Source of the DNA: Rhodovulum sp. MB263
GTDB taxonomy: Bacteria > Pseudomonadota > Alphaproteobacteria > Rhodobacterales > Rhodobacteraceae
Assembly: GCF_002073975.1 (NCBI RefSeq)
Contig: NZ_CP020384.1
Coordinates: 744,001 to 808,000 of the forward strand
DNA length: 64,000 nt
Direction of reading: 5' to 3'
A model generated the notes under the pieces. It was not told the DNA's origin. It worked only from the letters and a program-made list of their open reading frames with translations, and made no database searches. The position numbers and the translations under genes are program-made. Every line of letters starts with the position of its first letter. Within the stretch, counting starts at the first letter, position 1. Positions 24,348 to 33,080 of this stretch are shown here, piece by piece.

Positions 24348-25151
24348 TCAGAAATAGGTGGCGACGGCGGCGTCGAGCGCGTCGCGCATGTCGGGATCGT
24401 CGGTGATCGGGCGCACCAGCGCCATGCGGCAGGCGGCGGGCGCCTCGATCCCGCGCGCCATCAGCGAGCCGGCATGGATCAGCATCCGGGTGGAAATTCC
24501 TTCGTCGAGCCCGTGGCCCTTGAGGTTGCGGGCGCGTTCGGCGATCGAGACCAGCTTGCCCGCCTCCGTCGCATCGATGCCCGCCTCATGGGTGACGATC
24601 TCGACCTCGGTCGCATGCTCGGGATAGCTGAAATCGAGCGCGCCGAAGCGTTGCTTGGTGGACTGTTTCAGGTCCTTCATCAGGCTCTGATAGCCGGGGT
24701 TATACGAGATCACGAGGTGGAAATCCTCATGCGCGCGCAAGATTTCCCCTTTCTTTTCAAGGGGCAGGACGCGGCGGTTGTCGGTCAGCGGGTGGATGAC
24801 GACGGTGGTGTCCTGCCGTGCCTCGACGATCTCGTCGAGATAGCAGATCGCGCCATGGCGCGCGGCGAAGGCCAGCGGGCCGTCCTGCCAGCGCGTGCCC
24901 TCGGGCTCGAGCAGGAAGCGGCCGACGATGTCCGAGGCGGTCATGTCCTCGTTGCAGGCGACCGTGACCAGCGGCTTGCCCAGCCGCCAGGCCATGTGCT
25001 CGACGAAGCGGGTCTTGCCGCAGCCCGTCGGGCCTTTCAGCATCACCGGCATCTTCGCCGCATAGGCGGCCTCGTAAAGCGCGACCTCGTCGGCGACGGG
25101 CCGGTAATAGGGCTCGTCCGCAACGCGGTACTGGTCGAGCATGTCGGTCAT
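24348..25151 (-). CDS. cbbQ: RuBisCO activase AAA+ ATPase CbbQ
   Basis: A 267-residue MoxR-type AAA+ ATPase. Walker A is GPTGCGKT (40-47) and Walker B is AICYLDEIVEA near residue 105; the sensor-1 region VISYNPGYQ and an arginine-finger region follow. With CbbO it forms a motor that remodels inhibited RuBisCO. ATG at 25151 (MTDMLDQYRV) has GAGGAC upstream. A stable hairpin at 25190-25212 separates it from cbbS and may set the lower level of this part of the transcript. Confidence 0.96.
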   Translation of the reverse strand: MTDMLDQYRVADEPYYRPVADEVALYEAAYAAKMPVMLKGPTGCGKTRFVEHMAWRLGKPLVTVACNEDMTASDIVGRFLLEPEGTRWQDGPLAFAARHGAICYLDEIVEARQDTTVVIHPLTDNRRVLPLEKKGEILRAHEDFHLVISYNPGYQSLMKDLKQSTKQRFGALDFSYPEHATEVEIVTHEAGIDATEAGKLVSIAERARNLKGHGLDEGISTRMLIHAGSLMARGIEAPAACRMALVRPITDDPDMRDALDAAVATYF

Positions 25152-25189
25152 GGTCCGTCCTCCCCGGGGATGATGCGGCACTGGTCGGG

Positions 25190-25212
25190 ACCGCGCCCGG
25201 TCAGGGCGCGGT
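25190..25212 (-). promoter_or_regulatory. Strong intergenic hairpin between cbbS and cbbQ
   Basis: ACCGCGCCC (25190-25198) and GGGCGCGGT (25204-25212) form a perfect 9-bp GC stem with a 5-base loop. No T-run follows on the minus strand, so it is not a simple terminator. It is well placed to protect the 3' end of cbbLS mRNA or cause partial termination, giving far more RuBisCO than activase. A second short palindrome, GCCGGTCTGACCGGC, overlaps the cbbS stop. Confidence 0.6.
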
Positions 25213-25234
25213 GCGCTGTTTCAAGGGCGGCCGG

Positions 25235-25591
25235 TCAGACCGGCGTGCCGCGATAGACGACCATGTTGGCGCCCTGGCTCTGGCTGTAATTGTTGTAGCC
25301 GATCAGGCGGACATGGTTGTCGGGGTTCGCGTCATGGCAGGCCTTCAGTTCTGCCAGGATCGCGTCGACATCGGTTTCCCCGAACATCGGCAGCTTCCAC
25401 ATGTACCAGTAGTTGGACTTGGCGAATTGCGGCTCGGTATGTTCGATGGCCGGGTTCCAGCCATGTTTCACGATCCATTCCACCTGCTTGCGGATCTGCG
25501 CGTCATCCATCTCGGGCAGGTAGGAAAAGGTGCCCATCCGGCGGCTCGCGGGGTCCGACAGCCGCGAGGTGTAGTCCTGAACCTTGCTCAT
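25235..25591 (-). CDS. cbbS: RuBisCO small subunit (form I)
   Basis: A 118-residue small subunit. Typical strands are visible: [25 protein letters not shown] at the N-terminus, [10 protein letters not shown] in the middle, [18 protein letters not shown] near the C-terminus. It caps the L8 core to give L8S8 RuBisCO. It begins 21 bases after the stop of cbbL, behind the strong site GGAGGGAGAG. Confidence 0.98.
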   Translation of the reverse strand: MSKVQDYTSRLSDPASRRMGTFSYLPEMDDAQIRKQVEWIVKHGWNPAIEHTEPQFAKSNYWYMWKLPMFGETDVDAILAELKACHDANPDNHVRLIGYNNYSQSQGANMVVYRGTPV

Positions 25592-25612
25592 TCTCTCTCT
25601 CCCTCCGGGCGC

Positions 25613-27031
25613 TCAGCGGTGCTGGGTGTCGAGCTTGTCGACGGTGTCGAATTCGAACTTGATCTCTTTCCAGGTCTCCATGGCGACCTTCAGCTCGGGG
25701 CTGTGTTTCGCCGCCTCGGTCAGGATCTCCTTGCCCTCCTTTTCCAGCTCGCGGCCCTCGTTGCGGGCCTGCACGCAGGCCTCGAGCGCGACCCGGTTCG
25801 CCGCGGCCCCGGCCGCGTTGCCCCAGGGGTGGCCGAGTGTGCCGCCCCCGAATTGCAGGACCGAGTCATTGCCGAAGATCGAGACCAGCGCCGGCATGTG
25901 CCAGACATGGATGCCGCCCGAGGCGACCGGGAAGACCCCCGGCATCGCGCCCCAGTCCTGATCGAAGAAGATCCCGCGCGAGCGGTCCTCCTTGATATGG
26001 CGGTCGCGCAGAAGGTCGATCCAGCCCAGCGTCGCCGCCCGGTCGCCTTCGAGCTTGCCGACCACGGTGCCCGAATGCAGGTGATCGCCGCCGAGCAACC
26101 GCAGCATCTTGGCCAGCACCCGGAAGTTGATGCCGTGATTGGGGTTGCGGTCCAGCACCGCGTGCATCGCGCGGTGGACATGCAGAAGCAGCCCGTTGTC
26201 CCGGCACCATTTCGACAGCGAGTTATGCGCCGCCCAGCCCAGCGTCAGGTAATCCGACATGATGATCGGCGTGCCCAGCTCCTTGGCGAATTCGGCGCGC
26301 TTGTAGACCTCTTCCATGGTGGGCGCGGTCACGTTCATGTAGTGCCCCTTGCGCTCGCCGGTCTCGGCCTCGGCCTTGTCGATGGCCTCCTGGCAGAACA
26401 GGAACCGGTCGCGCCAGCGCATGAAGGGCTGGGAATTGACGTTCTCGTCATCCTTGGTGAAGTCCAGCCCGCCCCGCAGGCATTCATAGACCGCGCGGCC
26501 ATAATTCTTGGCCGACAGCCCCAGCTTGGGCTTGATGGTGCAGCCCAGAAGGGGGCGGCCATACTTGTCCATCTTGTCGCGCTCGACCTGGATGCCATGG
26601 GGCGGGCCGAAGCAGGTGGCGACGAACCACAGCGGAAAGCGTACGTCTTCGAGCCGCAGCGAGCGCACCGCCTTGAAGCCGAAGACATTGCCCACGATCG
26701 AGGTGAAGACGTTGACGACCGAGCCTTCCTCGAACAGGTCCATCGGATAGGCGATGAAGGCATAGAAGGCCTCGTCGCTGCCCGGCACGTCCTCGATGGC
26801 GTAGGCGCGGCCCTTGTAATAGTCGAGATCGGTCAGCAGGTCGGTCCAGACCGTGGTCCAGGTCCCGGTCGAGCTTTCGGCGGCGACGGCGGCCGCGGCT
26901 TCCTCGCGCGAGACGCCGGGCTGCGGGATCACCTTGAAGACAGCGAGGATGTCGCTGTCCTTCAGCGTGTAATCGGGCTCCCAATAGGTCGACCGGTATT
27001 CCTTGACACCGGCGTCATAGGTCTTGGCCAT
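25613..27031 (-). CDS. cbbL: RuBisCO large subunit (form I, probably IA)
   Basis: A 472-residue large subunit that carboxylates ribulose-1,5-bisphosphate. Active-site residues are present: TIKPK with Lys167, the carbamylated Lys193 in [17 protein letters not shown] with the metal ligands Asp195 and Glu196, HVHRAMH, loop 6 [10 protein letters not shown], and SGGIHVWHM. Length, the N-terminus [13 protein letters not shown] and association with CbbQ/CbbO fit form IA. It is the first gene of the operon cbbLSQO and diverges from cbbR, with a palindromic operator candidate about 60-75 bases upstream. Confidence 0.98.
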   Translation of the reverse strand: MAKTYDAGVKEYRSTYWEPDYTLKDSDILAVFKVIPQPGVSREEAAAAVAAESSTGTWTTVWTDLLTDLDYYKGRAYAIEDVPGSDEAFYAFIAYPMDLFEEGSVVNVFTSIVGNVFGFKAVRSLRLEDVRFPLWFVATCFGPPHGIQVERDKMDKYGRPLLGCTIKPKLGLSAKNYGRAVYECLRGGLDFTKDDENVNSQPFMRWRDRFLFCQEAIDKAEAETGERKGHYMNVTAPTMEEVYKRAEFAKELGTPIIMSDYLTLGWAAHNSLSKWCRDNGLLLHVHRAMHAVLDRNPNHGINFRVLAKMLRLLGGDHLHSGTVVGKLEGDRAATLGWIDLLRDRHIKEDRSRGIFFDQDWGAMPGVFPVASGGIHVWHMPALVSIFGNDSVLQFGGGTLGHPWGNAAGAAANRVALEACVQARNEGRELEKEGKEILTEAAKHSPELKVAMETWKEIKFEFDTVDKLDTQHR

Positions 27032-27092
27032 CTGTGCTCCTCCGACGGGATGTTGTCGTTGGGCGGCACTATGGGCGCTTGAATGCCTTTGT

Positions 27093-27108
27093 AAAACTGA
27101 ATAGTTTT
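27093..27108. promoter_or_regulatory. Candidate CbbR operator (LysR-type palindrome)
   Basis: AAAACT-GAAT-AGTTTT is a perfect 6-bp inverted repeat with a 4-base centre, inside an AT-rich island in otherwise GC-rich DNA. It fits the T-N11-A / TNA-based boxes known for CbbR. It lies in the 104-base gap between cbbL and cbbR, about 28 bases before the cbbR ATG, where an autorepressing activator is expected to bind. Confidence 0.7.
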
Positions 27109-27135
27109 TAGGTTAAAGATAGGGAATTGCATATT

Positions 27136-28065
27136 ATGCGGATCAGCCTGCGGCAATTGTCGGTGTTCCTGTCGGTGGCCCGGCATCAAAGCTATACCCG
27201 CGCCGCCGAAGAGCTGAACCTGACCCAGCCCGCCGTCTTCACCCAGGTCAAGCAGCTGGAGGACAGTCTGGGCGTCACGCTTCTGGACCGGATCGGCAAG
27301 CGGATGCAGCCGACGGATGCGGGCCGCGTGGTGGTCGACGGCGCGCGCGAGACGCTGGATGCGGTCGGGCGGATGGAGATGCGGCTGGCCGATATGCGGG
27401 GCCTGCGTGCGGGGCGGCTGACGCTGGCCATCGTCTCGACCGCGCAATATTTCCTGCCGCGCCTCCTGGGCCAGTTCTGCGACGCCAATCCCGGCATCGA
27501 AGTGGCACTGACGGTCACCAATCGCCAGGCGGTGCTGGCCCGGCTCGCCGCCCGCGAGGACGATCTGTGCATTCTCGGCACCCCGCCCGAGGGGCTCGAC
27601 GTGGTGGCGACGGCCATTGCCGACAATCCGTTGGTCCTGATCGCGCGGCCCGACCATCCGCTGGCGGCCGAGCGCGGCATTCCGCCCGAGCGGGTCGCGC
27701 GCGAGCCGTTTCTTCTGCGCGAGCGCGGCTCGGGCACGCGGCTGGCGGTCGAACGCTTCTTCCGGGCGCGGGGGCTCACGCTGCCGATGCGGATGGAGCT
27801 GGGCTCGAACGAGGCGATCAAGCAGGCGGTGATCGGCGGGCTGGGGCTGGGGGCGCTGTCGCGCGACACGCTGGCGCTGGAAGGGGTGACGGGCGCGTTG
27901 ACGGTGCTGGACGTGGCGGGCTTTCCGCTGCTGCGGCAATGGCAGGTGGCCTATCCGCGCGGCAAGCATCTCTCGGTCGTGGCCGAGGCCTTTCTCGACC
28001 ATCTGGTCGCCCATGCCCGCCAGGCGGTCGAGACCGGGGCCGCGGGGCCGGCCGCTACCGCCTGA
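27136..28065 (+). CDS. cbbR: LysR-type regulator of the cbb operon
   Basis: A 309-residue LysR protein divergent from cbbL, the standard place for CbbR. The N-terminal helix-turn-helix reads LRQLSVFLSVARHQSYTRAAEELNLTQPAVFTQVKQLE. The effector domain follows from about residue 90 (GRLTLAIVSTAQYFLP), where RuBP or other metabolites are sensed in the family. The ATG at 27136 gives the family-typical start MRISLRQL; an in-frame TTG nine bases upstream is an alternative. It probably activates cbbLSQO and represses itself from the shared gap. Confidence 0.94.
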   Translation: MRISLRQLSVFLSVARHQSYTRAAEELNLTQPAVFTQVKQLEDSLGVTLLDRIGKRMQPTDAGRVVVDGARETLDAVGRMEMRLADMRGLRAGRLTLAIVSTAQYFLPRLLGQFCDANPGIEVALTVTNRQAVLARLAAREDDLCILGTPPEGLDVVATAIADNPLVLIARPDHPLAAERGIPPERVAREPFLLRERGSGTRLAVERFFRARGLTLPMRMELGSNEAIKQAVIGGLGLGALSRDTLALEGVTGALTVLDVAGFPLLRQWQVAYPRGKHLSVVAEAFLDHLVAHARQAVETGAAGPAATA

Positions 28066-28078
28066 GGCTCCGGGCTGT

Positions 28079-28223
28079 CGCAGCCGGCTGGGTCGGGGCG
28101 GCTGGGTCGTGCCCGGCCGGGTCGGGGCCGGTTGCCTGGCGACTGCGCACAGCGCGTCATTGCGAAATGCGTGCGACGGAGGTAACGCTTGCGGAACGGG
28201 CGGCCCCGACCCAACCGGCTGCG
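28079..28223. repeat. 21-bp inverted repeat with 103-base spacer
   Basis: CGCAGCCGGCTGGGTCGGGGC (written here as CGCAGCCGG then CTGGGTCGGGGC, 28079-28099) matches the reverse complement of 28203-28223 at 20 of 21 positions. Partial further copies of GGGTCGGGGC occur inside the spacer. It lies between cbbR and the next small gene. It could be a small inverted-repeat element (MITE-like) or a structured transcript end; no transposase or target duplication is visible. Confidence 0.7.
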
Positions 28224-28245
28224 GCCGCAGAGAGCAGAAAGAAGG

Positions 28246-28560
28246 ATGTCAGGGATGATGCAGGTCTTCGCCTTGTATCTCGGCTTCTCGCTGGTTGTGC
28301 TGCTGGGCGCGGCCGAGCTCGAGCGCCGCGCCATCGTCGCCCGCAGGCTGGGGCCCAACGGCCGCGCGATGCTGGTGGCGCTGGCGGCATCGGCGCTGGG
28401 CGCGCTTGTCGTCGTGGTGATCTCGACCTTTGCCGAGGGCTGGATCTACATGCTGCACGTACTGGGCGGCGCGATCCTCTATCACGGCCTGATGGGCATC
28501 TTCCTGGTGCATGGCCTGCAGGAAGTCTCGGCCCGGGCCGCGGGCCACGACATCGGCTGA
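28246..28560 (+). CDS. Small membrane protein of unknown function
   Basis: A protein of 104 residues with three predicted membrane helices (about 4-22, 40-62 and 70-92) and a short cytoplasmic tail. I do not recognise a family. The start is either ATG 28246 or the ATG pair at 28255/28258; GAAAGAAGGA lies upstream and suits the later ones slightly better. Its neighbours (cbbR upstream, an ABC-F gene downstream) give no functional clue. Strong codon bias at third positions (GC) and hydrophobic periodicity support that it is real. Confidence 0.65.
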   Translation: MSGMMQVFALYLGFSLVVLLGAAELERRAIVARRLGPNGRAMLVALAASALGALVVVVISTFAEGWIYMLHVLGGAILYHGLMGIFLVHGLQEVSARAAGHDIG

Positions 28561-28821
28561 GCCTTCCCCGCGAGGACGGTCACGGCGGTCGGTCGGGGCG
28601 CCTGCCCATTGCGATCACGATTTCCCTGTCGGGCGCCTCGGCGCCGCGGCCCGGTTTTGCCGCCGCCACTCGTCAGTCACCCTGACCGCACCCGCTGCGC
28701 GGGTGGGAGGCGCTTCTTGACGGTCGAGACCCGGCCCCGAGCCCTCTCGGCGCAGTCCCCCCCCCGGAACCTTGCCAGAGCGCATCGGCTTTGGTAAATA
28801 CCTGCCATCCCATCGCAGGAG
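28561..28821. other. No gene seen
   Basis: About 260 bases before the ABC-F leader region. A run of nine C lies near 28758. Frames on either strand show no recognisable pattern. Confidence 0.4.
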
Positions 28822-28938
28822 ATGCACCCGCCCATGGACATGACGCTCGCAGCCCGCTCCCTTTCGGTTTCCTTGCGAGAAGTCCTGTCCCATGCCTGCA
28901 TCCGTTTCGCTCTCCGGCCTGTCCTGGTCGCGTCCTGA
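28822..28938 (+). CDS. Possible 38-codon leader ORF overlapping the ABC-F start
   Basis: ATG at 28822 follows GCAGGAG directly and opens a 38-codon frame ([18 protein letters not shown]...) that ends at 28938, 47 bases inside the ABC-F gene in another frame. The ABC-F gene itself has no good ribosome site at its ATG. Translational coupling or ribosome stalling in this leader could control it, as for some antibiotic-resistance ABC-F genes. No stalling motif is recognisable, so this is a hypothesis. Confidence 0.35.
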   Translation: MHPPMDMTLAARSLSVSLREVLSHACIRFALRPVLVAS

Positions 28939-30475
28939 CGGCACACCGCTCTTCACCGGTCTCGATCTCACCTTCGGCTGCGAGCGCTCTGGTCTCGTCG
29001 GCCTCAACGGTGCCGGGAAAAGCACTCTTCTGCGCGTGATCGCTGGGGCTGCGGCTCCGGCAGGCGGCCAGGTCGGCATCACCGGCTCGGTTGCCATGAT
29101 GCGCCAGGAGGCTCTGCAGCATCCCGACGAGACCATCGCCGATCTTCTGGGCGCGCGTCAGGCCCTGAATGTGATCGACCGGGCCGAGCAGGGGCGGGCG
29201 AGCGCCGATGAGCTGGCCGCGGCGGACTGGACCTTGCCCGCCCGGATCGAGGCGGCGCTGGCCAAGGTCGGTCTCGCGGCCGGTCCGCGGACCCGGCTTG
29301 CCACGCTGTCGGGCGGGCAGCGCAGTCGGGCGGCGCTGGCCGCGCTGATCCTGGCAGAGCCCGATTTCCTGCTCATGGACGAGCCGACGAACAATCTCGA
29401 CCGCACGGGGCGTCGTGCGGTGATCGAGCTGCTGCGCGGCTGGACCGGCGGAGCGATCGTCGCGAGTCACGATCGCGAGTTGCTGGAGGAGATGGATGCC
29501 ATCGTCGAGCTGACCTCCCTCGGCGCGGCAAGATACGGGGGCAATTACATGGCCTTCCGCGAGCAGAAGGCCCGCGAGCGCGCCGCAGCGGCGCAGGACG
29601 CAGCCCATGCGGAGAAGACCCGGGCAGAGGTCGCGCGCCGCGCGCAGCAGGCCACCGAGCGCAAGGCCCGGAAGGACAGCGGCGGCCGCAAGTCACGGGC
29701 GAAGGGGGATCAGCCAAAGATCATGATGGATGCTGCCAGGGGCCGCGCGGAAGCCTCCGGCGGCGCGGGGGCGCGCCTCCGCGAGGCCCGGATGGATGCG
29801 GCCCAGGAGGCCCTCTCCGCCGCCCGCGAGAAGACCGAGCTGTTGACCCCGCTCCATATGGAGATCGCACCGAGCGGCCTGCCGGCCGGCAGGACCGTCC
29901 TGGTCATGGACCGCGTGACCGGCGGTCATGATGCGGCGGCTCCGGCGATCCGGGACTTTTCGCTTACCATCACCGGTCCCGAGCGCGTCGTGATCGCGGG
30001 ACCGAATGGCAGCGGCAAGACCACCCTTCTCAAGCTCATCACCGGCGCGCTCACGCCGGTGGCGGGGCAGGCGCGTGTCTGTGTCCCCTGGGAACTTCTG
30101 GACCAGCATGTCGGGATGCTCGATCCGGACCGGACGCTGCTTGAGACCTTTCTCGATCTGAACCCTCAGGCCACGACGCAAACGGCCCACACCGCGCTGG
30201 CCCGGTTCGGGTTCCGCGCCAGGGATGCGCTGCGCCGCGCCGGGGGGCTGAGCGGCGGCGAAAAGCTGCGCGCGGGTCTTGCCTGCGTTCTCGGCGCGAC
30301 GCCGCCGCCACAGCTTCTGCTTCTTGACGAGCCGACAAACCATCTCGATCTCGAGGGGATCGAGGCGCTGGAAGCGGCACTGGCCCGCTATGACGGCGCG
30401 GTGGTCGTGGTCAGCCACGACCGGGCCTTCCTGGGGTCGCTCCGAACGGACAGGGTCGTTTCGTTGAAAGGGTGA
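28892..30475 (+). CDS. ABC-F family ATPase (ribosome-associated type)
   Basis: A 527-residue protein with two ABC ATPase domains in one chain and no membrane segment, the ABC-F design. The first has Walker [10 protein letters not shown], signature LSGGQRSR and Walker [13 protein letters not shown]. The second has [17 protein letters not shown] and [12 protein letters not shown]. Between them is a long basic linker rich in Lys/Arg/Ala (about 215-325), which in this family reaches into the ribosome. It may be a translation factor or a ribosome-protection protein; the subfamily cannot be settled by eye. ATG 28892 lacks a clear binding site. Confidence 0.92.
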   Translation: MPASVSLSGLSWSRPDGTPLFTGLDLTFGCERSGLVGLNGAGKSTLLRVIAGAAAPAGGQVGITGSVAMMRQEALQHPDETIADLLGARQALNVIDRAEQGRASADELAAADWTLPARIEAALAKVGLAAGPRTRLATLSGGQRSRAALAALILAEPDFLLMDEPTNNLDRTGRRAVIELLRGWTGGAIVASHDRELLEEMDAIVELTSLGAARYGGNYMAFREQKARERAAAAQDAAHAEKTRAEVARRAQQATERKARKDSGGRKSRAKGDQPKIMMDAARGRAEASGGAGARLREARMDAAQEALSAAREKTELLTPLHMEIAPSGLPAGRTVLVMDRVTGGHDAAAPAIRDFSLTITGPERVVIAGPNGSGKTTLLKLITGALTPVAGQARVCVPWELLDQHVGMLDPDRTLLETFLDLNPQATTQTAHTALARFGFRARDALRRAGGLSGGEKLRAGLACVLGATPPPQLLLLDEPTNHLDLEGIEALEAALARYDGAVVVVSHDRAFLGSLRTDRVVSLKG

Positions 30476-30643
30476 TCGTTCCGTTCCGAAGGGGGCCCCT
30501 CCGGCTGCGGATCATGCCAGCCGGACATGACCCGTGAAGAAGGGGGCGTTTTCGGTGCCGCTCCGAAATCGGCCCGCGCCTTGGCAGTGCCGAAGGCCGG
30601 AAAGGGCAGAACCGCCGGCGCCCGGGCAGGGCGTCAGGCCGGC

Positions 30644-31453
30644 TCAGGCCACCGCTTCGACCTCGGGCAGTTTCAGCGCTGCCATCAGGTCGCGCAGCTC
30701 CTGGCGCGCGGCCACGTTCGAGATGTTGAGGCTGGTCACGCCGGTATCCTTCAGGTCCAGAAGGGTCAGGCCGTTCGGGAACAGCTCGCGGAAGATCACC
30801 CGTTCGGAAAAACCGGGCGCGACCCGGAACCCGATCCGGCGCGAGAGGTTTTCAAGCGCCTTGCCCATCTTGCGCTTGTTGTGCATCTGCTGCGCCCCCA
30901 GCCGGTTGCGAAGCACCACCCAGTCGATGGGTTTCAGCCCGGCCTGCGCCCGCATCTGCCGCGCGTTCCAGACCATTTCCGAATAGATCGAGGGGCCGAG
31001 GATCTTGCCGGTGCCGCCGTCATGCCGCGCCAGCAGGTCGAAATCGATGAAGCTGTCATTGAGCGGCGTGATCAGCGTATCGGCCAGCGTATGCGCCACC
31101 TGGCTGAGCCGCGTATGCGAGCCGGGGCAGTCGATCAGGATGAAGTCCTTCTCGCGTTCGAGCTCGGCGATGGCGGTGGACAGGCGTCGGTCATGCAGGT
31201 TCTCGCCCTCGTCGAGCTCGGCGGGGTCGATCTCGGGCAATTCGCGGAATTCGGCCGAGGGCAGGTCGACGCCGCTCTGGGCGATATAGGCCGAACGGTT
31301 GTCGAAGAAGCGGCCCAGCGAACGCTGCCGCACGTCGAGATCGAGCGCACCGACCCGGAACCCCTGACGGGCCAGCGCCGTGGCCACATGCATCGACACG
31401 GTGGATTTTCCCGCGCCGCCCTTTTCGTTGCCGACGACGATGATATGCGCCAC
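30644..31453 (-). CDS. mipZ: Division-plane positioning ATPase MipZ
   Basis: A ParA/MinD-type ATPase of 269 residues. The deviant Walker A is GNEKGGAGKST at the extreme N-terminus, and DLDVRQRSLGR and FILIDCPGS follow. This arrangement and the conserved FIDFDLLARHD, WVVLRNRLGAQQMHNKRKM and GFRVAPGFSERVIFRELFPNGLTLLDL blocks identify MipZ, which forms a polar gradient and inhibits FtsZ in alphaproteobacteria. The start is taken as GTG at 31453, giving (M)AHIIVVGNEKGG as in relatives; an in-frame TTG two codons upstream is possible. Confidence 0.93.
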   Translation of the reverse strand: MAHIIVVGNEKGGAGKSTVSMHVATALARQGFRVGALDLDVRQRSLGRFFDNRSAYIAQSGVDLPSAEFRELPEIDPAELDEGENLHDRRLSTAIAELEREKDFILIDCPGSHTRLSQVAHTLADTLITPLNDSFIDFDLLARHDGGTGKILGPSIYSEMVWNARQMRAQAGLKPIDWVVLRNRLGAQQMHNKRKMGKALENLSRRIGFRVAPGFSERVIFRELFPNGLTLLDLKDTGVTSLNISNVAARQELRDLMAALKLPEVEAVA

Positions 31454-32136
31454 TGCCAACCTCGCTTCCTGACCGGCCCCTCGCCGGAGAGACCCACGCT
31501 CACTTTAAGGTGAGGGGGGAGGGATTGGAAGCCGCTGCGGGGCCTTGAGGGAATGTCTTCAGGCAGCCTTCCAGCGATGCCCGGGGCCGAGATCGCGTCC
31601 TGTCGGGCCGGGATCGCGGCGGTCGTCCGATCGACAGTTCCGGGGTGGCTCGAAGCCAGGCATCCACGCGGTCGCGCCGCCCCGGCGGTCCCTGCGCTGC
31701 GGGCTGCGCGAAACGCGGAAAGAGGGGCGATCCCGGTCTCGCGCATGCGGGGGGCATGACCGGCGCGCGCGCGGATCGGGCGCCATTCGGAGTTTCTGCC
31801 GGGGGTTTGGCCTGTCCGGAGCGCTGTCGGTCTCGGAGACAGTTTCAGCAGCGATCTTTTGCGACGGGTTCTGGCCCGGCGGGGCAAACCTGCCTGGCGC
31901 GGCTGCAGCCTGAGCAAAATGGCGAAGCGAAGGGCCGTGTCGAGGATGGCGCGCCGCATAAGCGACGCGGGCGCGGCCGGTCTCTCCCAAGGCTCCGCAG
32001 CGGGACCGGTCCGCGCAGCAAGCTGCAGACGCTCTGCGGCAAAAGCCGGGACGGTGCGCCCGGTATCGCGCCGATGGGCCGATCCGGACGGATCACGGGG
32101 AGGGGTTCGAGGCTGGGGCGGGGCGGAGGTCCTGAA
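31454..32136. other. Gene-free stretch
   Basis: About 680 bases upstream of mipZ and downstream of rpmE. It must contain the mipZ promoter. The frames present are random-looking and I find no RNA gene or family pattern. Confidence 0.45.
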
Positions 32137-32167
32137 ACGAAAACGCCGCCCCCGAGGGACGGCGTTC
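32137..32167 (-). terminator. Intrinsic terminator of the ribosomal operon
   Basis: On the minus strand AACGCCGTCCCTCGGGGGCGGCGTT folds into a strong hairpin followed by TTCGTTT. It lies 23 bases after the rpmE stop and ends the long operon that begins with ffh. Confidence 0.8.
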
Positions 32168-32190
32168 CGCGATGCGTTTCGCAGGGTGGC

Positions 32191-32412
32191 TCAGAAGCCG
32201 AGACCCTCGTATTTCTTCTTGAACTTCGACACGCGGCCGCCGGTATCCATCAGGCGCGAGCTGCCGCCGGTCCAGGCCGGGTGCACGCTGGGGTCGATGT
32301 CGAGCGACAGAGTGTCGCCTTCCTTGCCGTAGGTCGATTTCATGGTGATCATGGTGCCGTCGGTCAGCTTGACCTCGATGGCGTGGTAATCGGGGTGGAT
32401 GTCCTTGCGCAT
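32191..32412 (-). CDS. rpmE: 50S ribosomal protein L31
   Basis: A 73-residue L31 ([20 protein letters not shown]...). The N-terminus and the central V-H-P-A-W-T-G block match the family. It lacks the zinc-binding cysteine set of the C+ type, so it is a zinc-independent form. It follows rplS by 11 bases in the operon. Confidence 0.97.
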   Translation of the reverse strand: MRKDIHPDYHAIEVKLTDGTMITMKSTYGKEGDTLSLDIDPSVHPAWTGGSSRLMDTGGRVSKFKKKYEGLGF

Positions 32413-32423
32413 AAGACCGCTCC

Positions 32424-32795
32424 TTACGCCTTGGGTTTGTAGTTGCTGTCTTCGGCAATCCGGGCCGATTTGCCCCGGCGCGAGCGCAGGTAGTAGAGCT
32501 TGGCCCGGCGGACGCGGCCGCGACGGACGACCTCGATCGTGTCGATATTGGTCGAGAACAGCGGGAACACCCGTTCCACACCCTCGCCGAAGGAGATCTT
32601 GCGCACGGTGAACGAGCCGGCGATGCCATGGCCGTTCTTGCGCGAGATGCACACGCCTTCGTAATTCTGCACCCGGGTGCGGGTGCCCTCGGTCACCTTG
32701 TAGCCCACCCGGACGGTGTCGCCCGGCTTGAAGTCGGGAATGGTCTTGCCGAGCGCGGCGATCTGCTCGGCCTCCAGTTGCGCGATCAGGTTCAT
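32424..32795 (-). CDS. rplS: 50S ribosomal protein L19
   Basis: A 123-residue L19 starting [13 protein letters not shown]. The conserved [35 protein letters not shown] and [10 protein letters not shown] blocks are complete; L19 sits at the 30S-50S interface. Its normal partner trmD lies upstream in the operon, separated by a 285-base gap that holds no gene I can see. Confidence 0.98.
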   Translation of the reverse strand: MNLIAQLEAEQIAALGKTIPDFKPGDTVRVGYKVTEGTRTRVQNYEGVCISRKNGHGIAGSFTVRKISFGEGVERVFPLFSTNIDTIEVVRRGRVRRAKLYYLRSRRGKSARIAEDSNYKPKA

Positions 32796-33080
32796 CGCAT
32801 GTCTCCGGTTTCGCTCGCGGTTTGGATCCGCGAAGTTTTCTTGCCGCCTCAGAGCTCTGTGCCTTCGTCCGGGTCCGCCTTCGTCCCATCCGGGGGCGCC
32901 CGCCAGAGATCAGGTTGCGTTTCCTGTTCGGTGATCCTTCCCCCGGCCCGGGCCGCGTCGAAGAAACGCGAGGCCAAAAAGAAAGGGTCCGGCCGACTCG
33001 CGAAAGCCCCGGACGGGCGGTGTATAGTCAAGGCAGGGGCGGCGATCAAGCTGTTTGCGGCCTGCGCTGCGCGGGACGAT

